Assembly: GCA_934045075.1 (NCBI GenBank)
Contig: OW203732.1
Coordinates: forward strand, 19,593,889 to 19,657,888
DNA from: Yponomeuta sedellus
Taxonomy: Eukaryota; Arthropoda; Insecta; Lepidoptera; Yponomeutidae
Direction of reading: 5' to 3'
Length of the DNA: 64,000 nucleotides
Shown: positions 22,660 through 34,206 of the stretch, piece by piece
Position numbering within the stretch: the first letter of the stretch is position 1
How the letters are laid out: every line of letters starts with the position of its first letter
The notes under the pieces: model-generated
What the model was told of the DNA's origin: nothing
The model's database searches: none
What the model saw: only the letters and a program-made list of their open reading frames with translations
Made by a program: the position numbers and the translations under genes

Positions 22660-23690
22660 ATCAGAATATAACAGCTCTATAAGTCACAAAAAAGGGACTT
22701 TAGGGATGAAACGACACCGGGTAACAACGAAACAGCTGCAAAAAAGATGGTGAGCTACCTTTTTTGCTCCCATCATCCTCCTGTCAGAAAAACTTTCGCG
22801 TCTGAGCGTGCGCTCCGCTTAAACTGTGAACAATGACAGTTAAACACCGCTGCCTGACAAAAGAAGGATTAAGATTGTAGGATGCTGTTAATTGTTGGTA
22901 TCTTTTTTTTATTACATAACAGTTTCGTCTCATTCTTAAGGATTGACATTCGCACCTTTTGGCGATTTGGTCCCTATTCATGTCTTACTTTCCCAAGTCC
23001 AGCCTGGGTAGCATGACGATGATAGTCGAGCGTTCTGAATGTCAAAAGTGGCGACTTTTCAGCATGTCAATCGTAGATAGAGTAGAACTATAGATCAAGG
23101 CACAGTGTAACCGTTTTCACGTCGGTGAATATTATTTGTTTGTTTGCGTGAATGTTGCCACAGTAAAAGTGAATTGCCATAATGTGGGGTAAAATATTTC
23201 AGTCGTTCATAGGCCATGAATAAAAATGCAGATTTAGTTTTGAAATTTATTAATCATACAACATGTCTGACAATTGTTTGTAAAACGTAGCAAACGTTTT
23301 ATAAACAATTGTCATTTTGTATAATTAAAAATACGTTTTATTTTACACGTTTAAATTTTACAAGTTAAGGCGCTTAGGGACGCTATCTAGGACCACCAAT
23401 GGAATACAATCATAAACTGTTTTATTAATAAGTTTTTTTTCATATAAAAATTCACCATATAAAAAATCTTTCGAAGGGTACCTCAGACCACCAAAATATA
23501 CATTTTGTCGAAATGTAGAGAGCATATTCGAGCATTTGATGTAGGTGACCAGTTCTCTTTTCTAAATGCTAGCACCCATTTTTCCAGAACAGAACTATTT
23601 TGAAGAAATCTGGAATAGAAACATTGCTAATATTAATAAATATTGTAATACATTAAAATATAATAAGTAATAACTTCAGTATTCCTTATT
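22660..23690. other. Unassigned AT-rich sequence
   Basis: No repeat of this window and no coding frame could be supported. AATTGTTTGTAAAACGTAGC and its partner near 23300 form a weak inverted repeat around 23270-23310. Confidence 0.35.
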
Positions 23691-23800
23691 ATTCGCGATA
23701 CTCATACATAGCTGTTGTATATTGAACGGATCGATTATTTATTAGGGAAATAAGGTAATTACGTTTTACCTAATAAACAATCGCGGCTAGACGGTATTGT
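23690..23800. repeat. Fragment of the CGCGATACTCATACATAG foldback family
   Basis: TTCGCGATACTCATACATAG, then GGAAATAAGGTAATTACG and TACCTAATAAACAATCGCGG match the palindrome at 40891-41145. Confidence 0.6.
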
Positions 23801-24099
23801 ACGAGATTCATTGATACAAATTCAAATTTGAATTCTATACTGAATTCAAGGGCAAATTGCTTGCGGCAGAATGCACAAAAACACCGAAAGGGTTCTTGCG
23901 ATAAATTCGAGTTGACACATTTTCTGCTGAGTGGAATGAATGCTGAAAAATTATATGGGCAACAAGTCACATAGGAAGGCGATGCAGCTATCTAACAAAG
24001 CATCAAGATATTATATTTGATCATTCAATGCTGTAGCCGTAATGTTTCTGTGTCTATTGTTTTGATTATATATTTCGATATCAACCCTTGTATGTCCTT

Positions 24100-24175
24100 A
24101 TGGGGCACTGGTCTTTTCCTGCATCGCAGGAAGGTTAGGCCAAACTCCACAGCAGGGGCCAAGCCCGGGTTATAG
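24100..24175 (-). repeat. SINE family B, 3' fragment
   Basis: CCTGCATCGCAGGAAGGTTA, then GGCCAAACTCCACAGC and GGGGCCAAGCCCGG is the reversed 3' part of family B. Confidence 0.65.
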
Positions 24176-24300
24176 TTTAAGGGTACATTTGATTTTTAAT
24201 AACGATACATTAAGTATTAAAGATTCATAATATATTTTGATTACGTTTGTAACTTAATATCTGTACAAGGACAAGCCGTCGAAGTCTGGGACTTCGAGTT

Positions 24301-24928
24301 AAGTAATGATCACGCAGCGTTGCCAGATATACGATTTAAATCGTATATCGATGTTTTACATTTATGTTGCTTGTACGATCCAGGGGCAGAAATCGTACGT
24401 AAACATACGACTTTTTTTTGATTTCATTCAACCAAAGTACTAATACCAACAAAGCACGTCACTATTTATTCTTTTACTTACTAAGTAAGACTTACTTACT
24501 AAGATTTACCTTAAGGTAAATCTAACTAATGTTAGACGTTACCGTTACTCGTTTTTGTGACACAGATTATGAACGCTGCTTCAGTTCAGTCAATCTTATT
24601 AAAACAAAGATCCCAAATAGGCTGAGCAATGAAACTAAACGGCACACTTCTGGCAAAACAACATAATATTAAACCCTGTGGGTGTTGTGTGGATTTTTCT
24701 CAAACAAGAGCAATAATATTAACATTACAGTAAAACCCTTTACAGGGATAAATAAAAACCTAAAAATTGTGTGTTTATGTTTAATCGATTGTTTACTTTA
24801 AAGTAATAAAACAAAGGTTTTGAATACGTACTGTTATTTTAGCAGCCTTCTTAGGGAATACTACTTTTTATTTACCCATCGTACGATCGCTTATAAGTAA
24901 CGTCTGCCAACACGGTCAAGTAATGATC
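24301..24928. mobile_element. 606-bp non-autonomous element with 11-bp target-site duplication
   Basis: AAGTAATGATC occurs exactly at 24301-24311 and 24918-24928. The segment between (24312-24917) has loosely inverted ends sharing GTTGCCAGA (GCGTTGCCAGATATACG at the left, the reverse complement of GTCTGCCAAC at the right). Inside are self-complementary ATACGATTTAAATCGTAT and several copies of ATCGTACG. There is no coding frame. The 11-bp duplication is longer than for hAT or P elements and would fit a Mutator-like element; that class is inferred. Confidence 0.6.
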
Positions 24929-25295
24929 GGGATTTTCGACATAAACTGATGGCAACTCTTTTTTTTACTCTTCGGTTTTTTAGGTTAGGAAAGTAAATTC
25001 TATTAAATAGCTTTTCTTACGGACTAGTTGTAAAGCTACTAGTTGAAACTTAACTAAAATACTCAACATAATGCAACTTTGGGCTTAACAATAATTGAAA
25101 CACAATCATTACTTACCTATCAAAGGAAACTTCCCCCAAAGCTCTTTCTTAACGATTTCTGCATACGAGTACACTACAATTCACCATACTTTCTCTATTT
25201 AGGTCACTTTTAATATATCATTTCACAAATACACGGTTGCTCTTCGAAACGGCTAGCGTAGCGTTAAATATGATTACATTTTCAAAATCTTGTCG

Positions 25296-25341
25296 TTTGT
25301 TTGCCCCCAGAAACGTCAACTTGACACTGGGGGCAAACAAA
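25296..25341. repeat. 15-bp perfect hairpin
   Basis: TTTGTTTGCCCCCAG (25296-25310) pairs with CTGGGGGCAAACAAA (25327-25341). The loop starts AAACGTC, close to the CGAAACGTCG core of other foldbacks here. Confidence 0.85.
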
Positions 25342-26071
25342 AAAAGTAGTTACACTTTTGCTGTTTACTCTATCTCTTTCTCACCCATGATCGCTACGAA
25401 GTTTGTTTCATTTAAAACTTGTATGTGTGCGCTGTGGCTTGCTCTATAGTTTTACTCCCTCTACGATGTCAATTGTCAAATTCTGACATTAGCGCCACAA
25501 AACGCGGCTACTCGTGTAATACGCGCAACAAATCATAAGCGATTCCAATCGCTTAGGATTCTATCTCAAACGGCGATGCTATCGTCGAAATGCTATCTCA
25601 AACGTCATGATTCCGATAGGATTTAGAGCATGTAATTATGCCCCAAATCGGGAACAATCAAATCCTTAGTTGGGGGTAAGACTGCTAAGAACTATCTCTC
25701 GGTTGACTTTTTTGAACACTGATATTTATTTCCACTTGTTTTTTCTATTCATTCTAAAAACGAAATGTTTACTTAATGTACGTTAAAGTTGTCAAGTAAA
25801 CGATTATGTGGAGAAGAAACTTACAAAGAAACTCCACATTTATGGTTTTCAAATAAAAGTTTAACTGAATTACCAGAGTTTTCAAATTAACAAATATTAG
25901 TCATGAACACTAGACACAATCGTCCTTCAAATACTTTTTAATATTAATCTACGGTTTAACACTAGATGTCTTTCTCTTTTGAGTAATACTCGATGTTATA
26001 GTAAGCTTTCTTGCGCTGAGTGTATTGGTGACCTCATATCCGTTTGACTAGACAGTTCCAGCTTGAACTTT

Positions 26072-26182
26072 CGACGTTTCGGCGGTGTAAAGTGCAATGT
26101 ACTGCATTGGTATAAATTGGTATTGGTCGGTATTGGTATAAAAAGATGCTGCACGTGTGCAGCATCTTTTTATACCAATACC
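26072..26182. repeat. Perfect 54-bp palindrome beside a CGACGTTTCGG core
   Basis: The arms 26129-26154 and 26157-26182 (starting GGTATTGGTATAAAAAGATG) are perfect complements with a 2-nt centre. CGACGTTTCGGCGG sits at 26072-26085 just outside. Confidence 0.9.
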
Positions 26183-26639
26183 CTCCATTTCTAGAGCACC
26201 GTTGAGAATCGGTTACATGCATAACTGCACTCGCTGTAACTGTACCGCCGATTGACAACTGTTATGGTATTCATGGATATGGTAATGTACCGCGGAGGTG
26301 TATGGGGCGTTGACATCGCCTAGTATGGTTATGGCGGGCATAGTGCACTGGTGTCGAAAGTGTGAGATTTTTTATGTCTCCTACTACATTGGGAAACCAG
26401 TTTGTTATACTCTGTGAAATGTACTGTAGCGCACTACTTATTAAAACATTCAATTTAGCAATAATACTTCCTTTTTATTATGTTTTTTATCACCAAAACC
26501 TAGCCAAGCTGATAGTCTTAACACGACTGACACCTACATAGACGATATTCTTCAAATAATCTAAACCCTGCCTAGAGTACTACTATTCAGTACTGCCAGC
26601 AACTATAAAGAAGTATCGTTACAGTACTATTATTGTTAG

Positions 26640-26785
26640 TTCGTTTATTACATACAAATAAAAAAATGTCGGGCGGACTTAATGCCCTAGACCTAAGCAA
26701 ACATTATCATCATCATCCGTTTGACGCAGACTGCTAGGTCTTTCTCATGATTTTCCAAGCTTCCCGGTCCTGTGCCGTCTGCACA
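26640..26785 (-). repeat. LINE 3' end fragments, reversed
   Basis: GTTCGTTTATTACATACAAA followed by GGCGGACTTAATGCC is a reversed LINE tail, also seen at 49850-49990. Next to it, the minus strand of 26705-26775 encodes AQDREAWKIMRKT, a typical LINE ORF2 C-terminus, before a stop. Confidence 0.5.
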
Positions 26786-27057
26786 AGTAAATATATGCGT
26801 AATGAAATGAAAAGGTTTTATTCGAAGTAACGCAGAAACTGCGGCTTAATGAACGTTACAATTCAAGCTAGGTGTCCAGTTTAAAATCTAGATGGTTTCT
26901 GAGAAAAAATGGACAAAATAACTCCAAACGTCGTCTTTTCAAAGTCCTTAATTAACAGAGTTTACATAATTATTATAAAACATAGAACTCATGCATTGCA
27001 CTGGATTTAATTCCAGACATCATTGTCATAATTATAAAGAATATATATTGTTATGTA

Positions 27058-27200
27058 CCTGAGTGTCTAAGGTGTTGAAATACATACCTTAGCGCATGAA
27101 ATTGCCAATCCCTGGTGGGCACGCGTGGTGGCTAAGCCCATACACTCCCTGAGAGAAGGCCTGTTCCCTGCAGTGGGGCGTTTATAGGCTTCTTAAAAAA
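27058..27200 (+). repeat. Repeat family H, 3' part of a SINE
   Basis: CCTGAGTGTCTAAGGTGTTG, then ACATACCTTAGCGCATG, AATTGCCAATCCCTGGTGG, GAGAAGGCCTGTTCCCTGCA and GTGGGGCGTTTATAGGC. The first half resembles family E, so H may be a longer or alternative 3' end of E. Confidence 0.65.
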
Positions 27201-28060
27201 ATCGTTATGATTGCGAAATCGAAAAGCTTAGAGAGTTTTTAAAACTGAAATACTTTTAAAAGGTGCTGCTACATCAACCATCGATGAATCAGCCATGCAC
27301 CTTTAGCAAACATAATGCACAGAACTTTTGCGTGATTCATCAAATCTTTTAACACACAAAAGTAAAGCTCGTTTCCTAAAAAGGCTGATCCAAAAACGTA
27401 GGCACACACAAGTTTTTCGTAATCCTCTCATGCCTTTGTAAGGCGGAATTTCATTCTTTCCAAATGTTCCTGGTCAAGTTGTTTTCCAACGCACAATTAA
27501 CCGAGTGGTTTGTTTTCCATTTAGTTACTGGGCTTTGCCTCTGAAGGTACCTACTGGCTCGTGGGCGAGGTAAGGGCATGGATTTAGTGTCGAAACAAAC
27601 GTCGTCGTCATACTCTGAATGGAGGTATGATCCACTCCCTTAACCACTTGGTGCACTACGCGGTGGTTAGAAGTGTTTTGATGGAGCTCGCTATTTTAAT
27701 GTTATTTGGTGCTCTGATGGCAGTTCTCATAAGATTTCTACGACAAACTGACAGGTTAGAGATAGTCCTAAAATAAAAATATTAGGTGTTTCTTAGGAAA
27801 ACTCCTAAGTAATAGGAGGTCGCAAAACAGACGACGCAGGCTCTGAGGCCTAATTATTCATACACACCAAATCCTGTCGGAATCCTGACGTTTGTAATAG
27901 CTGAATTTTGCCTTTTGCAGCAGCAGACACACCGCGACTGTGCCTTTATCTAATGTCTGTCTATTTTATTTTTGTTCTTATATCTATTTCATTCTATCTT
28001 TGTGTTGTTGGTTGTTGTTGCAAATAAATGTATTTCTTCTTCTTCAATTAGTATACGTTT
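27200..28060. other. Unassigned sequence
   Basis: No coding frame recognised. The end (27950-28050, ...TTGCAAATAAATGTATTTCT, TCTTCTTCAA) looks like a LINE 3' UTR with an AATAAA-like signal, in plus orientation. Confidence 0.35.
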
Positions 28061-28247
28061 CACAGTCGTTAAGCCAAGTCAGAGCCCTTAGGGCAGCTTG
28101 AAAACTTCTGACAGTAAGACCAGCCACTAGTCTTGCAAGCCTTCCACCAATCCGGACTTGGCCCCCGTGGTGGAGTATGGCCTATACCTTCCTCAGGGAA
28201 GAGACCCCTGCCCCTCGGTGGGGACATAATGGGTTGATGATGATGAC
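28061..28247 (+). mobile_element. SINE family B, 5'-truncated
   Basis: It starts at CACAGTCGTTAAGCCAAGTC and keeps the 3' half (GACAGTAAGACCAGCCACTA, GGACTTGGCCCCCGTGG, GGGTTGATGATGATGACA). The 5S-like head is gone. Confidence 0.75.
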
Positions 28248-28694
28248 AGACAGTTTGATTATTGGAAACGTTCATGATTTTGGTGCGCGTTTGGTGGCTT
28301 GTACATTACGCGCACCAAATCTTGCACGATTTTGATCGCTATCGCTTCTGCACCTAGGCCGCATTCTAACAAGACCCACTAAGCCTCCCTTAAAGTTCGT
28401 CGACCCGCGTTTTCATTTCGCCGTCACGGCTGTGTGCTTTATGGTTTGTGAAATATCGATTCCGTTTCGCTATTGTTGCTTCGTCTCTAAGTAACTTTTT
28501 GTTCGGGTTTTTTTATGTATGTGTTTGGCGTGTGTTTACACTTAAGGTCATCTTTTCCGTCAGAGATATTTTGGTGAAACTAAATTGTATTGTGCTAATT
28601 TGCTTCGTATAAAAAAGGGAGGGCGCTTTGAAGTCGACCTCACCGTATTCCCAGACAGATAAGATATTGGGGCGTTTAATGGCTATTTTTTACA

Positions 28695-29035
28695 TTTTGT
28701 ATGAGTATTTTGTTAGGTTGTACATCAAAGCTTAAAACAACATTTGAAACTTTTGGCGTTGAATCCACAACACCCTTCGTTCTTTCAATAGAGTCTCTAT
28801 TGAAAAATTTCCCAAGTGGAAACACGCATTCAATTAGGTATCAAGACATCTTTTCTAGTACACTTTATGAGCTTGCGAAGCCACACGTTCCGCCGCAATC
28901 TGTCTGCATTCAATCCTCTAGGAAGTCTTATTGCGTTCACCTTAAGGTTCGAATTCCAGCTACACAGTATACCACGGCAGATAACGTAAAGCTACTAAGT
29001 CGCTTGGATCAAGAACATGGGGAGATGTGAAAGAC
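28695..29035 (+). other. 109-codon open frame, unassigned
   Basis: Open from ATG 28701 to a TGA ending at 29030. Translation begins MSILLGCTSKLKTTFETFGV. No signal peptide or known domain is visible. It does not overlap any repeat identified here and is the longest ATG-started frame outside transposons and the microsatellite, but it could be chance. Confidence 0.25.
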
Positions 29036-29144
29036 TGAAGCAGAAATTTGCTGAACACATCAAATATACACATTGAAAGCAAAGTAGTCATTATGCATTC
29101 AAATAAGTCATTATCCGTTAGGCTGGCAGTTTTTCATCTTTATA

Positions 29145-29285
29145 ATCAGCCGTTGTCAGTCCACTGCTGGACATAGGCCTCACCCAAGAAGCGCCACTGA
29201 GCCCGATCTTCGGCTCTCCTCTTCCAGTCACTGCCCACTGTTTTGCGAACGTTGTCGCTCCATCTGGTCACAGGGCGTGCTACGC
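29145..29285 (-). pseudogene. RTE-type LINE C-terminus
   Basis: The minus strand reads RPVTRWSDNVRKTVGSDWKR, then RAEDRAQWRFLGEAYVQQWT, then a stop, the conserved end of RTE-clade ORF2. It is 5'-truncated at the RPVTRW motif. Confidence 0.8.
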
Positions 29286-29289
29286 TAAG

Positions 29290-30290
29290 TATTTCACTGA
29301 TTGAATTAAGATTATAGATGATACTAGATTACTCCCAGCTGCTAGTAGTTTGAACGCAAAACAATACACTGAACGTTGAATGATGTCACTTCCATATAAT
29401 TATATGTACTCGTAATCATCTTCACTGATCGCTCTTACTCATCTGTGTTCGTTTTGCGCTTATTATTAACCGCTAATGTAGCACAAACATGCCGAGCTTT
29501 ACCAATCAATACTTTTGTATTAAAGTACATAAAGTTCTAAGTAGTTGCTAAATCTGTCGTGCACCAAGTCTTTAAGAAAGTGAAGTAATCTACGTGGATA
29601 AGGAAGTACTTAAAGTTTATTTCCCACCAAAAAGATAAATTCGTATCCACGTATAAACGCATAAATAGCTTATTGACAGGGTTGTCAGTCGTATAAGTAT
29701 TTTTAAACATGTATAGAAGTAAGTTACAGACAGCAAAACAGAAAGTTCTACCCATATCGCTGTCAAATTAAATACAATTTTTTTTTCTGGTTCAACAAAG
29801 TGTTCTATCTATCTAGTTTGACAGTCAGACGATTGCAATTGCTCAGGATTTTTTGCGCGTACTTAGGCCCTTTGTCCGAGTTAAGAGAATTGCAGCATAA
29901 ATTGTCATTAATGCCTATAGTATCAGTGATTGCTGTGCCTAATTTCGCTGGCAGACAAATAAATATTTTGTATTCTATTCTATTCAGTGGGAGAGAGAGA
30001 AGTCTATGTTTTTAAAAGAAGAGATTAGCTCTATCCATGGATAAATTGTATGGCTGACCACAGATAGGGGTGTCAGATAAAGTTGGCGTAAGCGTGCCTA
30101 AGATGAAGAGAGACACCTATCTTCTTCAATTATTATTAGACAACTGCCAACTATTGCGCTGCACCTTCTAGAAATGAAATCTATCAAGTTCCTCAACTTG
30201 AGGTGTAGGATACCGAAGCTTGATTAAAGCTATCAGATTGAAACTTTTACCCTACACCGTTCTGCGAATAAGGCATCGGGGCCAGTATTA
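29290..30290. other. Unassigned AT-rich sequence
   Basis: Short ORFs only (29537-29755 minus, 29800-30015 plus), with no recognised domain or repeat. Confidence 0.35.
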
Positions 30291-30299
30291 AATTATTAA

Positions 30300-30400
30300 T
30301 TCGCTGCAGGGAATCGATCCTGTATCGACTTGTAACTCGATTCGCAGGAAGCGCTCCGCTATGGGGCAGCTGCGTACCGCGTGATATCCGCAGGCTGTGT
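30300..30400 (-). repeat. Decayed tRNA-like SINE head
   Basis: On the minus strand ATAGCGGAGCGCTTCCTGCG, then CAAGTCGATACAGGATCGAT, then TCCCTGCAGCG has a D-arm-like and a box B-like segment (GGATCGATTCC). The fold is poor. Confidence 0.4.
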
Positions 30401-30664
30401 TTTGTAATCCTTGCAGTGATTGCTGCGACAAAAACATTATTATCGAGGACAAAAATATCAATAAGTCACTGAATCTGATCATGGCGAAGAAAAAAATGTT
30501 ACCTTTGATGACCAAGATATCAATGGCACACTGACTACATATCAAGGAATGAAGTGTGGACTTTGGACTTTACGCTGAATGACGGTGGCTTTATTCGAAT
30601 TATTTAATACTTATAAGCTAATTGACAGTTTTGTATTGGTACTATTGATAATTTTATTTAAAAA

Positions 30665-30852
30665 CTAGCTGTCCCAGCGAACTTCGTATTGCCTAACAGT
30701 CGATTGTTTAATTTCTTTTCTTTGTCTCTGTAAGAACCTTCCTCGTACTTCAAGAAATTTTGTAAAAAAATAATTAGCGAAATCGGTTCAGCTGCTCTCG
30801 AGATTTGCGCTTACCAACACATTCAACGATTCATTTTTATATTATAGAAGAT
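30665..30852 (+). repeat. Dispersed insect repeat F (CTAGCTGTCCCAGCGAACTTCG)
   Basis: CTAGCTGTCCCAGCGAACTT, then CGAAATCGGTTCAGCTGCTC, then TTCATTTTTATATTATAGA. A second copy lies at 60487-60655. It is a common non-coding insect repeat, recognised from memory. Confidence 0.7.
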
Positions 30853-31810
30853 AAATAAACAATTTTGTGCAAAGGCTAGCTTACTACATTTAGGATATTT
30901 TTTTAAATAAAATTATGCGAGACGTTTTTGTATTTCTTTACTGTTGTCTTTAGAGATGTCAGATAGAGTAGGTACAGGCGAGTCTGCGCTGAGAAGGTAC
31001 AGGGTGTTTGTAAGGTAGACTCTTCATCTAAAAATATATATGTCCCAGGCTTTACACCGTCGTCTAAGTGAGACATTCCGTAATCTGTGGTGTAGAGTAC
31101 GTCGTCTATCTACCTTGTATTCATGTTAATTTTGTAATGGATTGTTTTGTTTAGATAGTGATTGAAACTGTTGTTAGTTTCAACGGATAATCCGGAAGTT
31201 GCAGTCCAAAAAAATAAAAAAGAAGAAATATCTACATTTGTTTACCGCCTCAGAACAGTTATAAAATCACATTTAAAAAGCAATAACAATATTTAAAAAA
31301 AAACAGAAATGAAAAATAAAGTGAAGTATTATAGATTCCCTCCCGTGTCAACAAATAGGTCTCGAGAGGATCACGTTAGTCCTCCACTGCAAGGAGTTGT
31401 CTGATTTAGCCTACTCCGAAATCTTCTAATGCTTAACTCGATAGAGTGGAAAGTTACGTAACATTACGGCAGCTCGGCATATTGTTGCTACGCACGTAGC
31501 GCAGTACCAAGAACACAGATTTTCAGAAGAAAATAAGGCCCAACAAAACACTGAAAATAATCGTACAAAATTTTCTTTTATTTTATTTATTTAGATACAT
31601 AGAAATTAAAGTTTAACATAACAGTCTGCTGTGCACCCAATGAAATGTATACATGATTCTTTTCCGAACATTTTGCGTAATAGCTTTGGCAAGTTGGTCC
31701 CGGGCTAACTGCATAAAGCTACCCGTTTCGGGTACAGGAAAATCGACTCAGTCCGCACTCAACAGCTGCGCCAGTATGAATGATAGAGGGTTGTCGATAA
31801 GCTATCGGTA

Positions 31811-32182
31811 ACCTTTGTCCCTTCCGTGACATATTGTTCGCGAATCGGGGAATCATCTTTTGGCATCCGTTCATGCGTATGCTGTTCTTGCCTTGGGGAT
31901 GTGCCAACGAAATGGAGTAGGCTTTCCACTGCCGCGTTAGAGTATTAGATGCCAAATTCTTCTGGTTACTTCTGAAGTGGGTAACCATCTCGAATACTTA
32001 CTTCGCTACTTCTCTGTATCCTAAGCTTTCCCTTTGTCGCTTGATCTTCGTCAACTTTGTCCCTTCGGTGACATATTGTTCCAGAATCGGGGACTCATCT
32101 TCTGGCATTCATTCGTTCAGGCGGAGGCAGTTTTTGTCTTCGGGATGTGCCAATGAAATGGAGTAGGCTATCCACTGCTTGG
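31811..32182. repeat. Direct repeat pair of about 125 bp
   Basis: Units 31811-31936 and 32053-32182 share TTTGTCCCTTC.GTGACATA, GAATCGGGGA.TCATCTT and CCAA.GAAATGGAGTAGGCT. The minus ORF of 89 codons (31719-31988) crosses the first unit. The function is not recognised. Confidence 0.65.
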
Positions 32183-32256
32183 TTATAACTTATAATTGAA
32201 GAATGCTACCAATTTTTTACTTTTTCCGTTTAATGGGAGTGGACATCGAACATTAC

Positions 32257-32455
32257 ACTATTATTATATAGGAAAGTTTGTGAGTGTGTGTATGTTTTTT
32301 ACTTCTTCACGCCTAAACGGCTGGAGTGCTTTTAATACAATTTGGTACGGATAAACTGACACCCTTTATTAACACATAGGCTACGTTTTACTGCGGGAAA
32401 ATATCTTATTCCCATGGGAAAATCGTTAAACCGCGTGTAACACCGCGAGAAACAT
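32257..32455 (+). repeat. Dispersed insect repeat G
   Basis: AGGAAAGTTTGTGAGTGTGT, then CACGCCTAAACGGCTGGAGT, then TTACTGCGGGAAAATATC. Other copies lie at 49127-49305 and 61664-61845 and, reversed, at 41790-41850. Confidence 0.65.
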
Positions 32456-32784
32456 GATTGGCTTATTACGTGCTTTGAGATCTTAAGGCAGTTCTTGACA
32501 TTGTTTTAATCTTAAAAAATAGACTAAAACGCTTTCATTTAAATACGCCAATAATGGTCTCTATCCTCTCCAATTTACCGTTTGTTACTATACATTTTGT
32601 ATTCACCTGATGCAATGACATTGAAGATATAACATTTCTCGTCTACACGTCTGCCGAGGCATCACACGCCGCGAATTAAGGTAATCAACTCTACCCAATG
32701 AATAATCTCGATTAGATCCCTTAAATGTACAACTACCAGACAATTCTTACTAAAGATAGAGTATATTTGTTCAGAACGCACTAT

Positions 32785-33106
32785 ATTTGAAGACATTTTT
32801 AAAAACCTATTTAGAGGCTAAAAATTCCACCCATGCCGGGATTTGAACCCGCGACATCTGGCTATCCGTGCCAGCGCTCTTTCCAACTGAGCTAATGGGC
32901 GACTCACCGGCAGCAGTGATATTTCGAACCTCTTTACAATATTCTCTGTATTAGGTACAGGCAGCGACATCCGGCTGAAGCAATTTGCATCACCTGCAGC
33001 CCCGATGTATGGCATGGGTGGAATTTTTAGCCTCTAAATAGGTTTTTAAAATTGTCCTTAGCACAGGTTAGTGCATTAAAAATAATATAATTTGAAGACA
33101 TTTTTA
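32785..33106. mobile_element. SINE family A, rearranged inverted copy with about 17-bp target-site duplication
   Basis: ATTTGAAGACATTTTTA flanks the structure at 32785-32801 and 33090-33106. From 32802 a minus copy (tail, tRNA-like head 32829-32905, leader) runs to about 33012. It then joins a plus tail fragment, GGCATGGGTGGAATTTTTAG onward, that carries the full 3' end GTTAGTGCATTAAAAATA. The two tails form inverted ends of about 37 bp. Confidence 0.8.
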
Positions 33107-33149
33107 TTTTTTGCAAAACATTTGATAACTCCGTCCTGTATTAGAGTAG

Positions 33150-33385
33150 AGCGATGGTAGCGGAGCGGTATGACGTCGGATTCTCAATCGGAAGTTCTTG
33201 AATTCGAATCTCGGCATGTATCAATGATTTGGTTGTCTACGAGTATGTTATGCACATTGTACAGTAGCAATAGCACTCGCTAACTGTGAAGGAAAACATC
33301 GTGAGGAAACCCTAGTGTCTGTAGTAGTAACATACCTTAGCGCGTGCAACGTAGAATGGCCCAACTAAGAGGCTAATGGCCGGTT
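33150..33385 (+). mobile_element. SINE family E, near full length
   Basis: The tRNA-like head is TGGTAGCGGAGCGG...GATTCTCAATC...GAATTCGAATCTC. The body is CACTCGCTAACTGTGAAGGA, then AACATCGTGAGGAAACCC, then CATACCTTAGCGCGTGC, ending GAGGCTAATGGCC. Other copies lie at 55938-56165 and, reversed, 57425-57600. Confidence 0.75.
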
Positions 33386-33836
33386 TCTGAATTGAGAATT
33401 CACTGAAAAAAAACATATATTATTTCAACAAAGATCTTGTTTGATCTTACTATACAACATGACTCCATATGAGCCTGTCAAGATCTTAACTTCATTAACT
33501 AAGAGAACTTTATTAATCTACGGTTGTTTATATCTACCATGTAAATTGCTTATTTTACAAAGGCACGTTAGTATATTTAAAACTATTCTTGTCGAGTGAA
33601 AACAATGTACTAAATAGATGTTACGAAAACGAATTGTTGAGCTAACCAAGTGAATAGTTATTAGTAGTAATTCTCATCTAACGCAATCATCTGACATTGT
33701 CATATAAAATATGCTATTTAGTTGCATTAAATAAGGAATGTGTTGGCCTTATAAAGATACATAGACGTAATAATACTTTTTTTAATCAATGTTAAACACG
33801 AAATTTTACTAAAATAACAAAGTTTGATGGTGGATT
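33385..33836. other. Unassigned AT-rich sequence
   Basis: No frame, repeat or motif could be supported. Confidence 0.35.
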
Positions 33837-34190
33837 TAACTAAGGCCTTAGTTAATATCAATAAAAATAAAAGTTGGTTCCACCATACATGTTAATAATT
33901 CCAATTTTGGTTTTTGTTTCATTTTAATATTGAACTTCATTTTACCTAATAGTATATTATTTGGCTCAACAAAGGTACCTATTTGTAATAATTTAGTGTC
34001 TAGGATATGTTTACCAAGGTAATTATTGATAGTACTACAAAGGATTATAGATTTGATTATGTCTCTAAATAAATTCACCTATATCGAATATTACATCATT
34101 TCGCTCAACAAAGTTAATTATTTCTATTAATTTAGTGTCTATGTTATATTTGACAAGGTGATTATGGTATCAACCAAAAAGGGTTGTTGA
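33837..34190. repeat. Imperfect tandem or direct repeats
   Basis: The palindrome TAACTAAGGCCTTAGTTA lies at 33837-33854. After it, two related segments at about 33955-34045 and 34099-34185 share GGCTCAACAAAGGTA / CGCTCAACAAAGTTA, ATTTAGTGTCTA and ACAAGGT.ATTAT. Confidence 0.6.
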
Positions 34191-34206
34191 TGATATTATG
34201 ACAGTT

